Counted from the stretch's first letter, positions 33,516-42,438 are shown. The stretch: 64,000 nt of DNA from Rhodoferax ferrireducens (GCF_003347515.1 NZ_QEII01000297.1:186001-250000); one strand, 5' to 3'. Notes: generated by a model not told the origin, from the sequence alone. Translations and numbers: made by a program.

Positions 33516-34745
33516 ATGACAAAAAACATAATGGTGAATTCCAACGTTGCCTTCCGAACCACCCTCGCCGCCCTGGCGACGCTGACCGGCACCTTGATGG
33601 CGCCACCCGTGTGGGCCCAGAATTACCCGATCACGCCAGGCCAGAAGGCCACGGCGGCCCAGGTCGCGCAAGCCGGTGTGCCCTTGAGCGAATTGGCGGC
33701 CAACGCACCGGACAACTACACCGTTAAACGGGGTGACACGCTGTGGGCCATCTCCGGCCTGTTCCTGAAAAGTGCCTGGCGCTGGCCCGAGCTGTGGGGC
33801 ATGAACCTGCAGGACATCAAGAATCCGCATCTGATCTACCCCGGCCAGATGCTGTACCTGGAGAAAAAAGACGGCCGTGCGACCTTGCGCACCCGGCTGT
33901 CGGCCAACGGTGACGTGCCAACCAACACGGTGCGCCTATCGCCTCGCACCCGCTACGAAAGCCTGGCCAGCGACGCCCTGCCGACGCTGAAGAGCCACCT
34001 GATTGAGCCCTTTCTGGCGGAACCGGTGATCGTGGACGAAAACGGGCTCAAGGCGGCACCGCGCATTGTGGCGACGCAAGAAGGCCGGGTGTTGCTGACC
34101 CGTGGCGACCGCGCCTACGCCCGAGGTCAAGCCGACACCGTGCTGGTGGATGAACCCAGCCAGAAGCAAAAGGCCTACCGCGTGTTTCGCAACGCCACGC
34201 CCCTGAAGGACCCGGTGACGGCGGAGGTTCTGGGTTACGAAGCGCAATATGTCGGCAAGGCCTTGCTGGCCCGTGGCGAGTCCACCCAGGAATCGACCGG
34301 CAAAGATGGAAAGCCCCGCACGGACATTGTTCCGGGCACGATCGACATCATTGCGGCCAAGGAAGAGATGCGCGTCGGCGACCGGCTGCTGCCTGAGCCT
34401 GAGCGCCAGTTCCTGAGTTACGCCCCCCACGCGCCGCAAAACAAGGTCGACGCCCGCATCGTCTCGGTGTACGGCAGTGCTGTCGTCAATGCGGCGCAAA
34501 ACCAGGTGGTGGTGGTCAATCTTGGCACCCGGGATGGCATTGAGAGTGGGCACGTCCTGGCCATCCTGACCAGCGGGGCACGCCTGATCGACAAGACCGA
34601 CGAGGCCCGCACCGAGCTGAAATTGCCGGATGAGCGCAACGGTTTGCTGATGGTGTTCAAGACGTTCGAGAAACTCTCGTACGCCCTGGTGCTGGAGATC
34701 ACGGAGGGTGTCAAGGTGGGTGACCGGCTGGTCAACCCGCGCTAG
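33516..34745 (+). CDS. LysM domain-containing exported protein
   Basis: The product is 409 residues from the ATG at 33516 (an ATG at 33531 is equally possible). It has a Sec signal peptide ending about PPVWA-QN. A LysM peptidoglycan-binding domain spans about residues 65-120 (YTVKRGDTLWAISGLFLKSAWRWPELWGMN, with NPHLIYPGQMLYL). The rest is a conserved beta-rich region of unknown fold (LTRGDRAYARG, YEAQYVGKALLARGE, VNLGTRDGIESGHVLAI). Such LysM proteins sit directly upstream of dprA across Burkholderiales and are probably periplasmic envelope proteins. The dprA gene follows after 65 bases. Confidence 0.88.
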   Translation: MTKNIMVNSNVAFRTTLAALATLTGTLMAPPVWAQNYPITPGQKATAAQVAQAGVPLSELAANAPDNYTVKRGDTLWAISGLFLKSAWRWPELWGMNLQDIKNPHLIYPGQMLYLEKKDGRATLRTRLSANGDVPTNTVRLSPRTRYESLASDALPTLKSHLIEPFLAEPVIVDENGLKAAPRIVATQEGRVLLTRGDRAYARGQADTVLVDEPSQKQKAYRVFRNATPLKDPVTAEVLGYEAQYVGKALLARGESTQESTGKDGKPRTDIVPGTIDIIAAKEEMRVGDRLLPEPERQFLSYAPHAPQNKVDARIVSVYGSAVVNAAQNQVVVVNLGTRDGIESGHVLAILTSGARLIDKTDEARTELKLPDERNGLLMVFKTFEKLSYALVLEITEGVKVGDRLVNPR

Positions 34746-34753
34746 TACGATGA

Positions 34754-34782
34754 CCCCCACGCTTGTCACGATGTTTACTGCG
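34754..34782 (+). repeat. Partial copy of the GC-rich hairpin repeat between the LysM gene and dprA
   Basis: It begins CCCCCACGCTTGTCACG, identical for 17 bases with the minus strand of 22797-22781, and matches 26 of 29 positions overall before similarity stops at TACTGCG. Only the left half is present; the GCCCCCCGAGGGGGC hairpin is missing. It lies nine bases after the LysM stop. Confidence 0.6.
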
Positions 34783-34810
34783 TACAGAAATTACACATTC
34801 AAGTCGATTG

Positions 34811-36040
34811 ATGGAGCGTGACGAACTTGGCAGCTGGCTGCGTCTGACGCTCACGCCCGGCGTTGGCAACAGCACGGCGCGCAAATTGCTGGCGGCCTTC
34901 GGCTTGCCCGAGACCGTGTTCAGCCAGTCGGCGGCGGCGCTACGCCAGGTGGTCAGCACGGCACAGGCCATCAGCCTGCGCGCGGAACCGCCTGAGCTGG
35001 CCGAGCTGCTTGAGCTCACCTGGACCTGGCTGCAGGATGCTGGCGGCGGCCGGGCCCGGCGCCACATCCTGGTTCTGGGGGACGCCGATTACCCGGCTTC
35101 GCTTCTGAGCATCGAAGACCCGCCACTGATGCTGTACCTGCTGGGCGCTGGCAAATTTACATCAAACAAGCCATCAGCCCCCGAGGATATTGCGCATATA
35201 GCTATAAATACTATAGCAAACACCCTGGCAGCCAGTCTGGCACAAAGCATTGCCGTGGTCGGCAGTCGCAACCCCACGCCGCAAGGGGCGGCCAACGCGC
35301 GGCATTTTTCCAAGGCGCTGGCGCAAGCCGGCCTGACCGTGGTGTCCGGTCTCGCCCTGGGGGTCGACGGCGCTGCCCACGAAGGCGCGCTGGACAGCCT
35401 GGCGCCCGGCTCAGACCGGCTGGCCACCGTGGCCGTGGTGGGCACCGGGCTGGACCGGGTTTACCCCAAAAGTCACCTGGAACTGGCACACCGTATCGCC
35501 CAAAACGGGCTGCTCATCAGCGAGTACCCGCTGGGCACCCCGCCCTTGGCCCCCAATTTCCCCAAACGCAACCGCCTCATTGCCGGTCTGGCGCAGGGCA
35601 CCCTGGTGATTGAGGCGGCCATGAAGTCAGGCTCACTCGTCACCGCACGACTGACGGCCGAACAAGGCAAGGACGTCTTCGCCATTCCGGGCTCCATTCA
35701 CTCCACCCAGGCACGCGGCTGCCACGCGCTGATCAAGCAGGGGGCCAAGCTGGTGGAATCGGCGCAGGATGTACTGGAAGAAATGAAAATCGATGACGGC
35801 TCCGAACATGCTATTGATTCAATAGCCTCCAGCACAGATTCCGAAACGGCCGACGGCCTGTTTGCGACAGAAGATACGCTGCTGACGGCGCTGGGCTTTG
35901 ATCCCGTCGGACTGGACGCACTGCAGGCCCGCTGCAGCCTGGACACGGCCAATCTGCAAGCCCAATTAATGACACTGGAGCTCGCCGGGCAGGTGGCACG
36001 CCTGCCCGGCGGCCTGTTCCAGCGCATGGTCCCCGTATAA
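34811..36040 (+). CDS. dprA: DNA-processing protein DprA, with two repeat-derived insertions
   Basis: The product is 409 residues from MERDELGSWLRLTLTPGVG. It has an N-terminal helical (SAM-like) part, the DprA Rossmann domain with VVGSRNPTPQG, VVSGLALGVDGAAHEGAL, VVGTGLDRVYP and FPKRNRLIAGL, and a C-terminal winged helix. DprA loads RecA onto incoming single-stranded DNA during transformation. About twenty residues (TSNKPSAPEDIAHIAINTIA) just before SLAQSIAVVGSR are encoded by the 58-bp repeat and have no counterpart that I recall in other DprA proteins. A second palindrome encodes part of the linker before the winged helix (AIDSIASS). The reading frame stays intact. Confidence 0.95.
   Translation: MERDELGSWLRLTLTPGVGNSTARKLLAAFGLPETVFSQSAAALRQVVSTAQAISLRAEPPELAELLELTWTWLQDAGGGRARRHILVLGDADYPASLLSIEDPPLMLYLLGAGKFTSNKPSAPEDIAHIAINTIANTLAASLAQSIAVVGSRNPTPQGAANARHFSKALAQAGLTVVSGLALGVDGAAHEGALDSLAPGSDRLATVAVVGTGLDRVYPKSHLELAHRIAQNGLLISEYPLGTPPLAPNFPKRNRLIAGLAQGTLVIEAAMKSGSLVTARLTAEQGKDVFAIPGSIHSTQARGCHALIKQGAKLVESAQDVLEEMKIDDGSEHAIDSIASSTDSETADGLFATEDTLLTALGFDPVGLDALQARCSLDTANLQAQLMTLELAGQVARLPGGLFQRMVPV
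35164..35221 (+). repeat. 58-bp dispersed repeat, copy C, inside dprA coding sequence
   Basis: It aligns gap-free with the intergenic copies at 14721-14778 and 46425-46482 (for example GCGCATATAGCT and ATAGCAAAC shared exactly with copy A). Its right half holds a perfect hairpin GCTATA-AATAC-TATAGC. Local sequence is far more AT-rich than the rest of dprA, yet the frame stays open through it. Confidence 0.78.
35810..35826. repeat. Palindrome related to the 58-bp repeat, in the dprA linker (copy D)
   Basis: GCTATTG-ATT-CAATAGC is a perfect 7-3-7 inverted repeat in an AT-rich pocket of dprA. It has the same length as the hairpin part of the 58-bp repeat in reverse orientation and matches it at 12 of 17 positions. 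It encodes part of the weakly conserved linker between the Rossmann and winged-helix domains. Confidence 0.5.
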
Positions 36041-36129
36041 AGCCGGAATTGGGCCTGAATTGGCCGCCAAGTCCACTTTGGCAAGCACCTTGGTGGAACA
36101 GGAATCCCCATTCGCGCTATATTGGAGTC

Positions 36130-36639
36130 ATGTTTGAAGTGCTTGTCTTCGTTTACGAAAATTATTGGCGCGGCGATGCCTGCCCTGAATTGGCCCACCT
36201 TGAGCGCAAGCTGAATGCCGTGGGCTTCGAGGCCGAGGAAATTCAGGACGCGCTCACCTGGCTGAACGACCTGAATCTGGCGGCCCGGGGCCTGCAGCGG
36301 CCCGACCCTGACCATGGCACGGGTGGCGCCACGGCGCTGTCCGACATCAAGTCATGGTCGCCCTCACCCCTCAGCATGCGCGTGTACTCGACGGCCGAGC
36401 AGGACCATTTGGGCGCGGATTGTCTGGGGTTTGTCACTTTTCTCGAAACCTCGGGCGTGCTGCCGGCGCCCATGCGCGAGATCGTGATCGACCGCGCCAT
36501 GGCGGCGCCCGCAGACCCCTTACCCCTGGACGATTTCAAAATCATCGTGCTGATGGTGTACTGGAGTCTGGGTGAAGAACCCGATGCACTGGTGCTCGAC
36601 GAGTTGTGCGATGACAGCTCTCACCGGCTGGCCCACTGA
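36130..36639 (+). CDS. smg: Smg family protein (DUF494)
   Basis: The product is 169 residues from MFEVLVFVYENYWRGDACPE, the standard Smg start. It continues with ERKLNAVGFEAEEIQDALTWLNDL, a helical N-terminal domain, then SMRVYSTAEQDHLGADCLGFVTFLE and a C-terminal VLMVYWSLGEEPDALVLDEL. Smg is a conserved small protein of unclear function in beta- and gammaproteobacteria, and the gene typically lies next to dprA, as here. The 89-base gap after dprA leaves room for its own promoter. Confidence 0.93.
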   Translation: MFEVLVFVYENYWRGDACPELAHLERKLNAVGFEAEEIQDALTWLNDLNLAARGLQRPDPDHGTGGATALSDIKSWSPSPLSMRVYSTAEQDHLGADCLGFVTFLETSGVLPAPMREIVIDRAMAAPADPLPLDDFKIIVLMVYWSLGEEPDALVLDELCDDSSHRLAH

Positions 36640-36650
36640 GGCCAGGTCAT

Positions 36651-39095
36651 TCAACCCAACAGCCGCTCCGGATTGGCTTCCAGCTTGACCAGCGCATCAC
36701 GCGTGGCGCGCACGGTGAGTGTTTCCTCTTCTTGCGGTAACAGCAGACCGGCCTGCAAATAGGCGGCCAGGCGACCGGCCTGTATCAAATAGCTGTGACC
36801 ATCGGTTGAAGCAAACAAGGTCAGATGTTTGCGGTCACTGCGCCAGACGAATTGCACCTGGGTCACCCGCCCGTTGTGGTCCAGCGTAAACCAAGCGCCC
36901 AATTCCAGCTCTTGTGCCCACGCCAGCATGGCCGCGGTCGGTCTGGAGCCACCGTCAGCCACTACATCAATCCTGGAGGATTCAATGCCCAGCATCAATT
37001 CAATGCTCTGGGCATCCAGTGGCAGATCCCCCATGCCGTCATCGCTGACGAAGTCTTCGAGGTTCGCCAGGCGCTGCGCCATGACCTGAATCTGCTCGTC
37101 CGGAATGGCCTGGGTCTTGGACAGGAAAGCATCCGCCAGAATATCGCTGACCGTCTTGATATGAGCCTCTTGCTCAACCGGTGCCACGCCCAGCAGGGTC
37201 ATGCCTGAACGCAATTTTTGCAGAAGCTGTGGCAAATCCTGAATGACACGGGCACGATCGCTGCGGTTGGGCTTGGCGCTAGCGGCCCAGACAAGGTCGG
37301 TGGCCGATTTTTTGAATGCCAGGGTCTCTGGATGCTGCGGTCCCTTGCGTACCGCGGCCATGGCCAGCACCTCGGCCCAGACTTTGAAGAGGAACTCACG
37401 AATCTCATCACGCACCGGAATGTCCTTGAGCATGTTGCGCATTTCGATCGTGTACTGGATGGTCAGGGTTTCCTTCTCTTCCACCTGCTGGGCCACACTG
37501 ACCAGTTTTTGCGTGGTGGCCTTGCCGGTCAGGAACTGCGCCAGAAACTTCTGGAACTCGGCATAGACCAGTTGGTACACCCGCTTGCCGGTCTCGGGAT
37601 ACTGCTCGATCACCTGCACCACCCGTTTTATTTCGTTCTCCAGCGCTCTGCCATTGATGCCGCTGCCATCAAAACCCATGACACAGGAGCCCATGCGGTC
37701 AATCAGCTGACGTGCCGGATGATTCAGGGTGCCGAAGAAATCCGGCTCGGCCAGGGCCACACGCAGCACCGGCATTTGCAGGCGTGCAAACCACACCCGA
37801 ATGCCCGGCGGAATCCGATCCTCTTGCAAAATGGCCTGAAACATCAACGCGACAATCTCGATTGTGGCTTTTTCACTTGTCGTTTCCGCCTTGCTTTTGA
37901 GTTCGGCCGTTCTAGCCCGCAACTCACCCGCCACCCGCGCCACACCGGCCGGGCTGTAATCTTCCAGGACGGTGCCACCGCCCGAGTAGAGCCCGGCTGA
38001 GCGTGAGCGCACGGCAATGGCCGCCGCCAGCGCCGGTGACGGCGGCTGGAAGTGTGTGGCTTCAAAACCTGTTCCGCCCGACCCGATGAGCAAACGCTTG
38101 AGCTGCCCCAATACCCCCTGCGCCCGGCTACGGGCTCGGGCCAGTGGCGTGTTGGAGGTCATCATGCGCGTTTCATCAGCGGCGCTGCCATAACCCGAAC
38201 TGTGCCGGCCAGCCGACCCCGTGTCAGGGCCCCAACCCAAACGGCCGCCAAAAGCCCCACCCGCTGGCGGCTTGACTGGGCCACCCTGACTCGTCGGGCC
38301 TTGCACACTGGGGCCGCCGCCCGCCGCCCCTTGAGCTCCGGTGTTGGCGGCAAGATTCGCTTGACCTGAATCGCTCCCGGTTTGTCGCTCCATTGACGCT
38401 GGACCCGGCGCAGGGGCACTGGACGGGCCAGCACGAGGGGCCGCAGAAGCCACCCGCTTGACGCGGTTTGTCAACTCGATGACGGGCAGCACGCCCTGCT
38501 TGATCAATAGCGCATTGGCGTTGGCGTAGGCTTGCAATAGGCGCTCACTCAAGAGCTTGAGCACCAGATCGCTCACCATGGGCCAGGCCTCGCGCGGCAG
38601 CCCTGCATTGGCCCATTGCTCGACCATCAACAAAACCAGCACTTCGGGCCGGAGAATGTCGTGGCCCTCAAGGTCTTCCAATCCCTGCAGGAACTTAATG
38701 CGCACCTGCAGATCATTCAGTTCGGTGCTGACTTTTTCCGCCACGCCCAAGACCAGGCGGGACGCGAGTATCTTGTTCTCCACCACATCGGTTCCGACCA
38801 GCTCCAGGTCACCTTCCTGCGCCTTCTGGACCGCGCGCACCGGGGGGGCCAAGGCGGCCCGCCAGTCTTTCAAGGTGCCCTCCACCCACGCCGCCCGGTG
38901 GCGCTGAAAAGCAGTCCAGGCATCACGCCGGCTCTGCATTTCACGCGATGGTGCGGCTTCACTCATCAGGGCTGTCAGCCGCTCCTGCACGGCTGCCGCC
39001 AGTTCCATCAATGCGCGCTCAGCCTCGGTTACGAAGCGCTTGCGCGTCTCTTGGGCGAGCTGGACTCGTTGCTCAAAAGATGCTTTGATGGCCAT
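36651..39095 (-). CDS. DUF1631 family protein
   Basis: An 814-residue, mostly helical protein. The N-terminal third (MAIKASFEQRVQLAQETRKR to about residue 220) is followed by a low-complexity glycine/proline/serine region at about 225-310. Then comes a large DUF1631 body with FQAILQEDRIPPGIRVWFARLQMPVLRVALAEPDFF and HPARQLIDRMGSC. The C-terminal end (LELGAWFTLDHNGRVTQVQFVWRSDRKHLTLFAS) resembles a PilZ-like beta barrel. No signal peptide or membrane segment is visible. The function of the family is unknown; some genomes mislabel it as thymidine phosphorylase. It follows secF by 14 bases. Confidence 0.88.
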   Translation of the reverse strand: MAIKASFEQRVQLAQETRKRFVTEAERALMELAAAVQERLTALMSEAAPSREMQSRRDAWTAFQRHRAAWVEGTLKDWRAALAPPVRAVQKAQEGDLELVGTDVVENKILASRLVLGVAEKVSTELNDLQVRIKFLQGLEDLEGHDILRPEVLVLLMVEQWANAGLPREAWPMVSDLVLKLLSERLLQAYANANALLIKQGVLPVIELTNRVKRVASAAPRAGPSSAPAPGPASMERQTGSDSGQANLAANTGAQGAAGGGPSVQGPTSQGGPVKPPAGGAFGGRLGWGPDTGSAGRHSSGYGSAADETRMMTSNTPLARARSRAQGVLGQLKRLLIGSGGTGFEATHFQPPSPALAAAIAVRSRSAGLYSGGGTVLEDYSPAGVARVAGELRARTAELKSKAETTSEKATIEIVALMFQAILQEDRIPPGIRVWFARLQMPVLRVALAEPDFFGTLNHPARQLIDRMGSCVMGFDGSGINGRALENEIKRVVQVIEQYPETGKRVYQLVYAEFQKFLAQFLTGKATTQKLVSVAQQVEEKETLTIQYTIEMRNMLKDIPVRDEIREFLFKVWAEVLAMAAVRKGPQHPETLAFKKSATDLVWAASAKPNRSDRARVIQDLPQLLQKLRSGMTLLGVAPVEQEAHIKTVSDILADAFLSKTQAIPDEQIQVMAQRLANLEDFVSDDGMGDLPLDAQSIELMLGIESSRIDVVADGGSRPTAAMLAWAQELELGAWFTLDHNGRVTQVQFVWRSDRKHLTLFASTDGHSYLIQAGRLAAYLQAGLLLPQEEETLTVRATRDALVKLEANPERLLG

Positions 39096-39109
39096 TTTTC
39101 AGTCTCTGA

Positions 39110-40063
39110 TCAGACCGTGGCACCCGCGTTAGGGTCATTTGGATCTTCATCCTTCTTGGACCCGCCCTTGATCAGGTCTTCGCGCTGGATGCCCAGCCAC
39201 ATCGCAATCGCCGCCGCCACGAACACCGACGAATAGATGCCGAACAGGATGCCAATGGTGAGGGCCAGCGCAAAGTAATGCAGCGTGGCCCCGCCAAAAA
39301 ACAGCATGGACAACACCATCAACTGGGTTGACCCGTGCGTGATGATGGTCCGGCTGATGGTCGAGGTGATGGCACTGTCGATGATTTCGTGCGAATTCAT
39401 CTTGCGATAGCGCCGGAAATTCTCGCGAATACGGTCAAAGATCACGACCGACTCGTTGACCGAGTAGCCCAGCACCGCCAGCACCGCGGCCAGCACCGGG
39501 AGCGAAAACTCCCACTGGAAAAAGGCGAAAAAACCCAGGATGATGATGACGTCGTGCAAATTGGCAATGATGGCCGCCACGGCGAATTTCCATTCAAACC
39601 GCAACGCCAGGTAGATCATGATGCCCGCGACCACAAATGCCAGGGCCTTGAGACCGTCAGTAGCCAACTCATCGCCCACCTGCGGTCCGACAAACTCGCT
39701 TCGGCGCATGGTGGCGGACGGATCGGCCGCCTTGAGCGCGACCATCACCCGGTCGCTTTGCTGGGAAGAGCTCACGCCTTTTTGCACCGGCATGCGGATC
39801 AACACATCGCGTGCAGTACCAAAGTTTTGAACTTGCACATCGCTCAGGCCCAGCGTGGCCACCGTGTCGCGAACCCGGTTCAGGTCTGCGGGCTGTGAGT
39901 AGGTCACCTCCATCAAGGTCCCCCCCGTGAACTCCACCGACAGGTGCAAGCCGCGGCTGAACAGGAAGAACACTGCGGCCAGAAAGGTGATGAGCGAGAC
40001 GAGATTGAAAATGAGCGCATGCCGCATGAACGGAATGTCGCGCTTGATTTTAAAAAATTCCAT
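39110..40063 (-). CDS. secF: Protein translocase subunit SecF
   Basis: A 317-residue inner-membrane protein. The first membrane span (ALIFNLVSLITFLAAVFFLF) is followed by the periplasmic P1 region with LSVEFTGGTLMEVTY. The C-terminal block of five spans includes LRFEWKFAVAAIIANLHDVIIILGFFAF, VLGYSVNESVVIFDRIREN and SRTIITHGSTQLMVLSMLFFGG. SecF pairs with SecD to pull proteins through SecYEG using the proton gradient. It follows secD by 12 bases and precedes the DUF1631 gene by 14. Confidence 0.97.
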   Translation of the reverse strand: MEFFKIKRDIPFMRHALIFNLVSLITFLAAVFFLFSRGLHLSVEFTGGTLMEVTYSQPADLNRVRDTVATLGLSDVQVQNFGTARDVLIRMPVQKGVSSSQQSDRVMVALKAADPSATMRRSEFVGPQVGDELATDGLKALAFVVAGIMIYLALRFEWKFAVAAIIANLHDVIIILGFFAFFQWEFSLPVLAAVLAVLGYSVNESVVIFDRIRENFRRYRKMNSHEIIDSAITSTISRTIITHGSTQLMVLSMLFFGGATLHYFALALTIGILFGIYSSVFVAAAIAMWLGIQREDLIKGGSKKDEDPNDPNAGATV

Positions 40064-40075
40064 GAATACCTTCCC

Positions 40076-41956
40076 TTAGCTCGGCTTCACCTGAGTCCCG
40101 GACTCAGGGCGCCAAACCGTACCAATTGACACGCTTTTGAGCTTGTTTTGACGACCGTACCACAAGTTGACCAGGCCTCTTGAGAAGAAGACGCCGGAGA
40201 ACATGCTGGTCAGAATGCCGAGAACGTGTACCACGGCAAAGCCACGTACCGGGCCGGATCCAAAGGTCAGCAAGGCCAAGCCCGCAATCAGGGTGGTAAC
40301 GTTGGAGTCCAGAATCGTGGCCCAAGCCCGGTCATAGCCGGCGTGAATAGCGGCTTGCGCCGAGGCGCCATTGCGCAGCTCCTCGCGCACCCGCTCATTG
40401 ATCAGCACGTTGGCGTCAATCGCCATACCCAACACCAGCGCCATGGCCGCCATGCCCGGCAGCGTCAGCGTGGCCTGCAACATGGACAGAACGGCCACCA
40501 GCAGCAGCAGATTGACGGCCAGCGCAATGCTCGAGAACACACCAAACAGCATGTAGTACATGCACATGAAAACCGCCACGGCGGCAAAGCCGTAGGTCAC
40601 GCTGTTGAAGCCCTTGGCAATGTTTTCAGCCCCCAGGCTTGGGCCAATGGTGGTTTCCTCGATGATCTCCATGGGTGCCGCCAGCGAACCGGCGCGCAAC
40701 AGCAGGGAAGTGTCATGGGCTTCGACCGTCGTCATGCGACCGGAAATCTGCACCCGACCGCCGCTGATCTCGGAGCGGATCACCGGTGCCGTCACCACTT
40801 CGCCCTTGCCTTTTTCAAACAGCACGATGGCCATGCGTTTGCCAATGCTTTCACGCGTCACGTCCCTGAAAATGCGGGCGCCCTTGGCATCCAGCGTCAG
40901 GTTGACCACGGCTTCCTGGGTCTGGCTGTCAAATCCGGGTTGGGCATCGGTCAGGTTTTCGCCGGTCAGAATGACCTGCTTCTTGACGATCACCGGCTGA
41001 CCACTGGTCTCCAGGAAACGCTCGGAGCCAAACGGCACGGAACCCGTGCCACTCTCGGCGGCGCGCGCTTCGCTGCTTTCATCGACCATGCGCACTTCCA
41101 GCGTGGCGGTGCGGCCCAGAATATCCTTCGCCTTGGCGGTGTCCTGCACCCCAGGCAGCTGCACCACGATGCGGTCCAGGCCCTGCTGCTGAATGACGGG
41201 TTCCGCCACGCCCAGTTCATTGATGCGGTTGTGCAGGGTGGTGATGTTCTGCTTGAGCGACTGGTCCTGCACGCGGCGTGCGGCCTCGGGCTTGATGGAG
41301 GCGGTCAGCTTGTAATCCGTGCCGTCCGGCGCATCGACGGTTTGCAGGTCGGCGAACTGGTCCTGGATGATGGCTTTGGCCTCGTTCAGCGTGGCGGCAT
41401 CACGAAAGCGCACTTCGATGGTCTGGGCATTGCGGTTGATGCCGCTGTGACGCACGTTCTTCTCGCGCAAGCTGGTGCGAATGTCGCCCGCCAGGGACTC
41501 GGCCTTCTTGGTCAGTGCGGCCTGCATGTCCACTTGCAGCATGAAGTGCACGCCGCCGCGCAAATCCAGACCCAAATACATGGGAAAGGCATGCAAAGCG
41601 GTGAGCCAGGCCGGTGAACGCGACAGCAAATTGAGCGCCACCACGTAACCCGGATTGGCCGGATCAGGGATCAGCGCTTTTTGAATCGCATCCTTGGCCT
41701 TGAGCTGCACTTCGGTGCTGTCGAAGCGCGCTTTCACCGATGCGCCGTCCAGTGTCACCAGATCGGCGGCCAGGCCCGCTGTTTTCAGGGCCTCTTCGAC
41801 GCGAGTCTGTGTGCTGCGGTCCACCTTGATGGCCACTTTGGCCGATGACACCTGCACGGCCGGTGCTTCACCAAAAAAATTAGGCAGGGTGTACAAAATC
41901 CCCACCACCAGCGCGATCACGATGATCGCGTACTTCCATATTGGGTAACGATTCAT
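40076..41956 (-). CDS. secD: Protein translocase subunit SecD
   Basis: A 626-residue inner-membrane protein with one N-terminal span (KYAIIVIALVVGILYTLPNFF), a large periplasmic P1 domain containing LGLDLRGGVHFMLQVDM, and a C-terminal five-span block including AALALVLG-like MAAMALVLGMAIDANVLINERVREEL (D519-type proton-relay region). It forms the SecDF complex that drives late stages of protein export. yajC precedes it by 28 bases, giving the classical yajC-secD-secF order. The tgt gene usually found upstream is absent; an indolepyruvate oxidoreductase gene occupies that place. Confidence 0.97.
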   Translation of the reverse strand: MNRYPIWKYAIIVIALVVGILYTLPNFFGEAPAVQVSSAKVAIKVDRSTQTRVEEALKTAGLAADLVTLDGASVKARFDSTEVQLKAKDAIQKALIPDPANPGYVVALNLLSRSPAWLTALHAFPMYLGLDLRGGVHFMLQVDMQAALTKKAESLAGDIRTSLREKNVRHSGINRNAQTIEVRFRDAATLNEAKAIIQDQFADLQTVDAPDGTDYKLTASIKPEAARRVQDQSLKQNITTLHNRINELGVAEPVIQQQGLDRIVVQLPGVQDTAKAKDILGRTATLEVRMVDESSEARAAESGTGSVPFGSERFLETSGQPVIVKKQVILTGENLTDAQPGFDSQTQEAVVNLTLDAKGARIFRDVTRESIGKRMAIVLFEKGKGEVVTAPVIRSEISGGRVQISGRMTTVEAHDTSLLLRAGSLAAPMEIIEETTIGPSLGAENIAKGFNSVTYGFAAVAVFMCMYYMLFGVFSSIALAVNLLLLVAVLSMLQATLTLPGMAAMALVLGMAIDANVLINERVREELRNGASAQAAIHAGYDRAWATILDSNVTTLIAGLALLTFGSGPVRGFAVVHVLGILTSMFSGVFFSRGLVNLWYGRQNKLKSVSIGTVWRPESGTQVKPS

Positions 41957-41984
41957 GATCGGGCTCTGTCAGTGAACGCTTGAA

Positions 41985-42317
41985 TTACTTGATGCTGCCC
42001 TTGGGCAAAACCTGCACAACGGCACTGCGTTGAATCTGAATTTCCACGCCCGTGGCCACTTCCAGCGTGACATAGCTGTCGCCCAGCTTGGTCACTTTGC
42101 CCAACATGCCACCCGCGGTGGCAATTTCATCGCCCTTGGCCAGCGCGTCGATCATGGCCCGATGCTCTTTCTGCTTTTTCATTTGCGGACGGATCATCAC
42201 AAAATAAAGCACCACAAACATCAGCACCAGGGGCAGCATGCTCATGAGCGTCGACTGCATATCGCTGCCAGCAGCGGCAGCAGGGGCGGTTTGGGCAAAG
42301 GCAGAAGAAATAAACAC
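41985..42317 (-). CDS. yajC: Preprotein translocase subunit YajC
   Basis: The product is 110 residues from a GTG start at 42317 (VFISSAFAQTAPA), which is preceded by GGAG at six bases; the longer upstream frame runs through a hairpin and lacks family similarity. One membrane span (LPLVLMFVVLYFVMI) is followed by the YajC hallmark RPQMKKQKEHRAMIDALAKGDEI and TAGGMLGKVTKLGD. YajC associates with SecDF and with the AcrB-type pump in other bacteria. An unusually strong hairpin lies in its leader. Confidence 0.94.
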   Translation of the reverse strand: MFISSAFAQTAPAAAAGSDMQSTLMSMLPLVLMFVVLYFVMIRPQMKKQKEHRAMIDALAKGDEIATAGGMLGKVTKLGDSYVTLEVATGVEIQIQRSAVVQVLPKGSIK

Positions 42318-42360
42318 GGACAACTCCAGAAATAAGATTGAGCAGAGGAAACAACGGGCA

Positions 42361-42392
42361 CTGTCTTTTGCACAAGACAGTGCAAAAGACAG
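42361..42392 (-). other. Perfect 13-bp hairpin in the yajC leader
   Basis: CTGTCTTTTGCAC (42361-42373) and GTGCAAAAGACAG (42380-42392) are exact reverse complements around a six-base loop (AAGACA). The hairpin lies 44 bases upstream of the yajC GTG. No T-run follows in the leftward direction. It could regulate SecDF expression or terminate readthrough from the upstream gene. A second hairpin, GGGGCC-GAAA-GGCCCC, sits at 42412-42427 just after the oxidoreductase stop. Confidence 0.55.
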
Positions 42393-42438
42393 GCAACCCG
42401 TCATTGTATGCGGGGCCGAAAGGCCCCATTCCTGCGCC

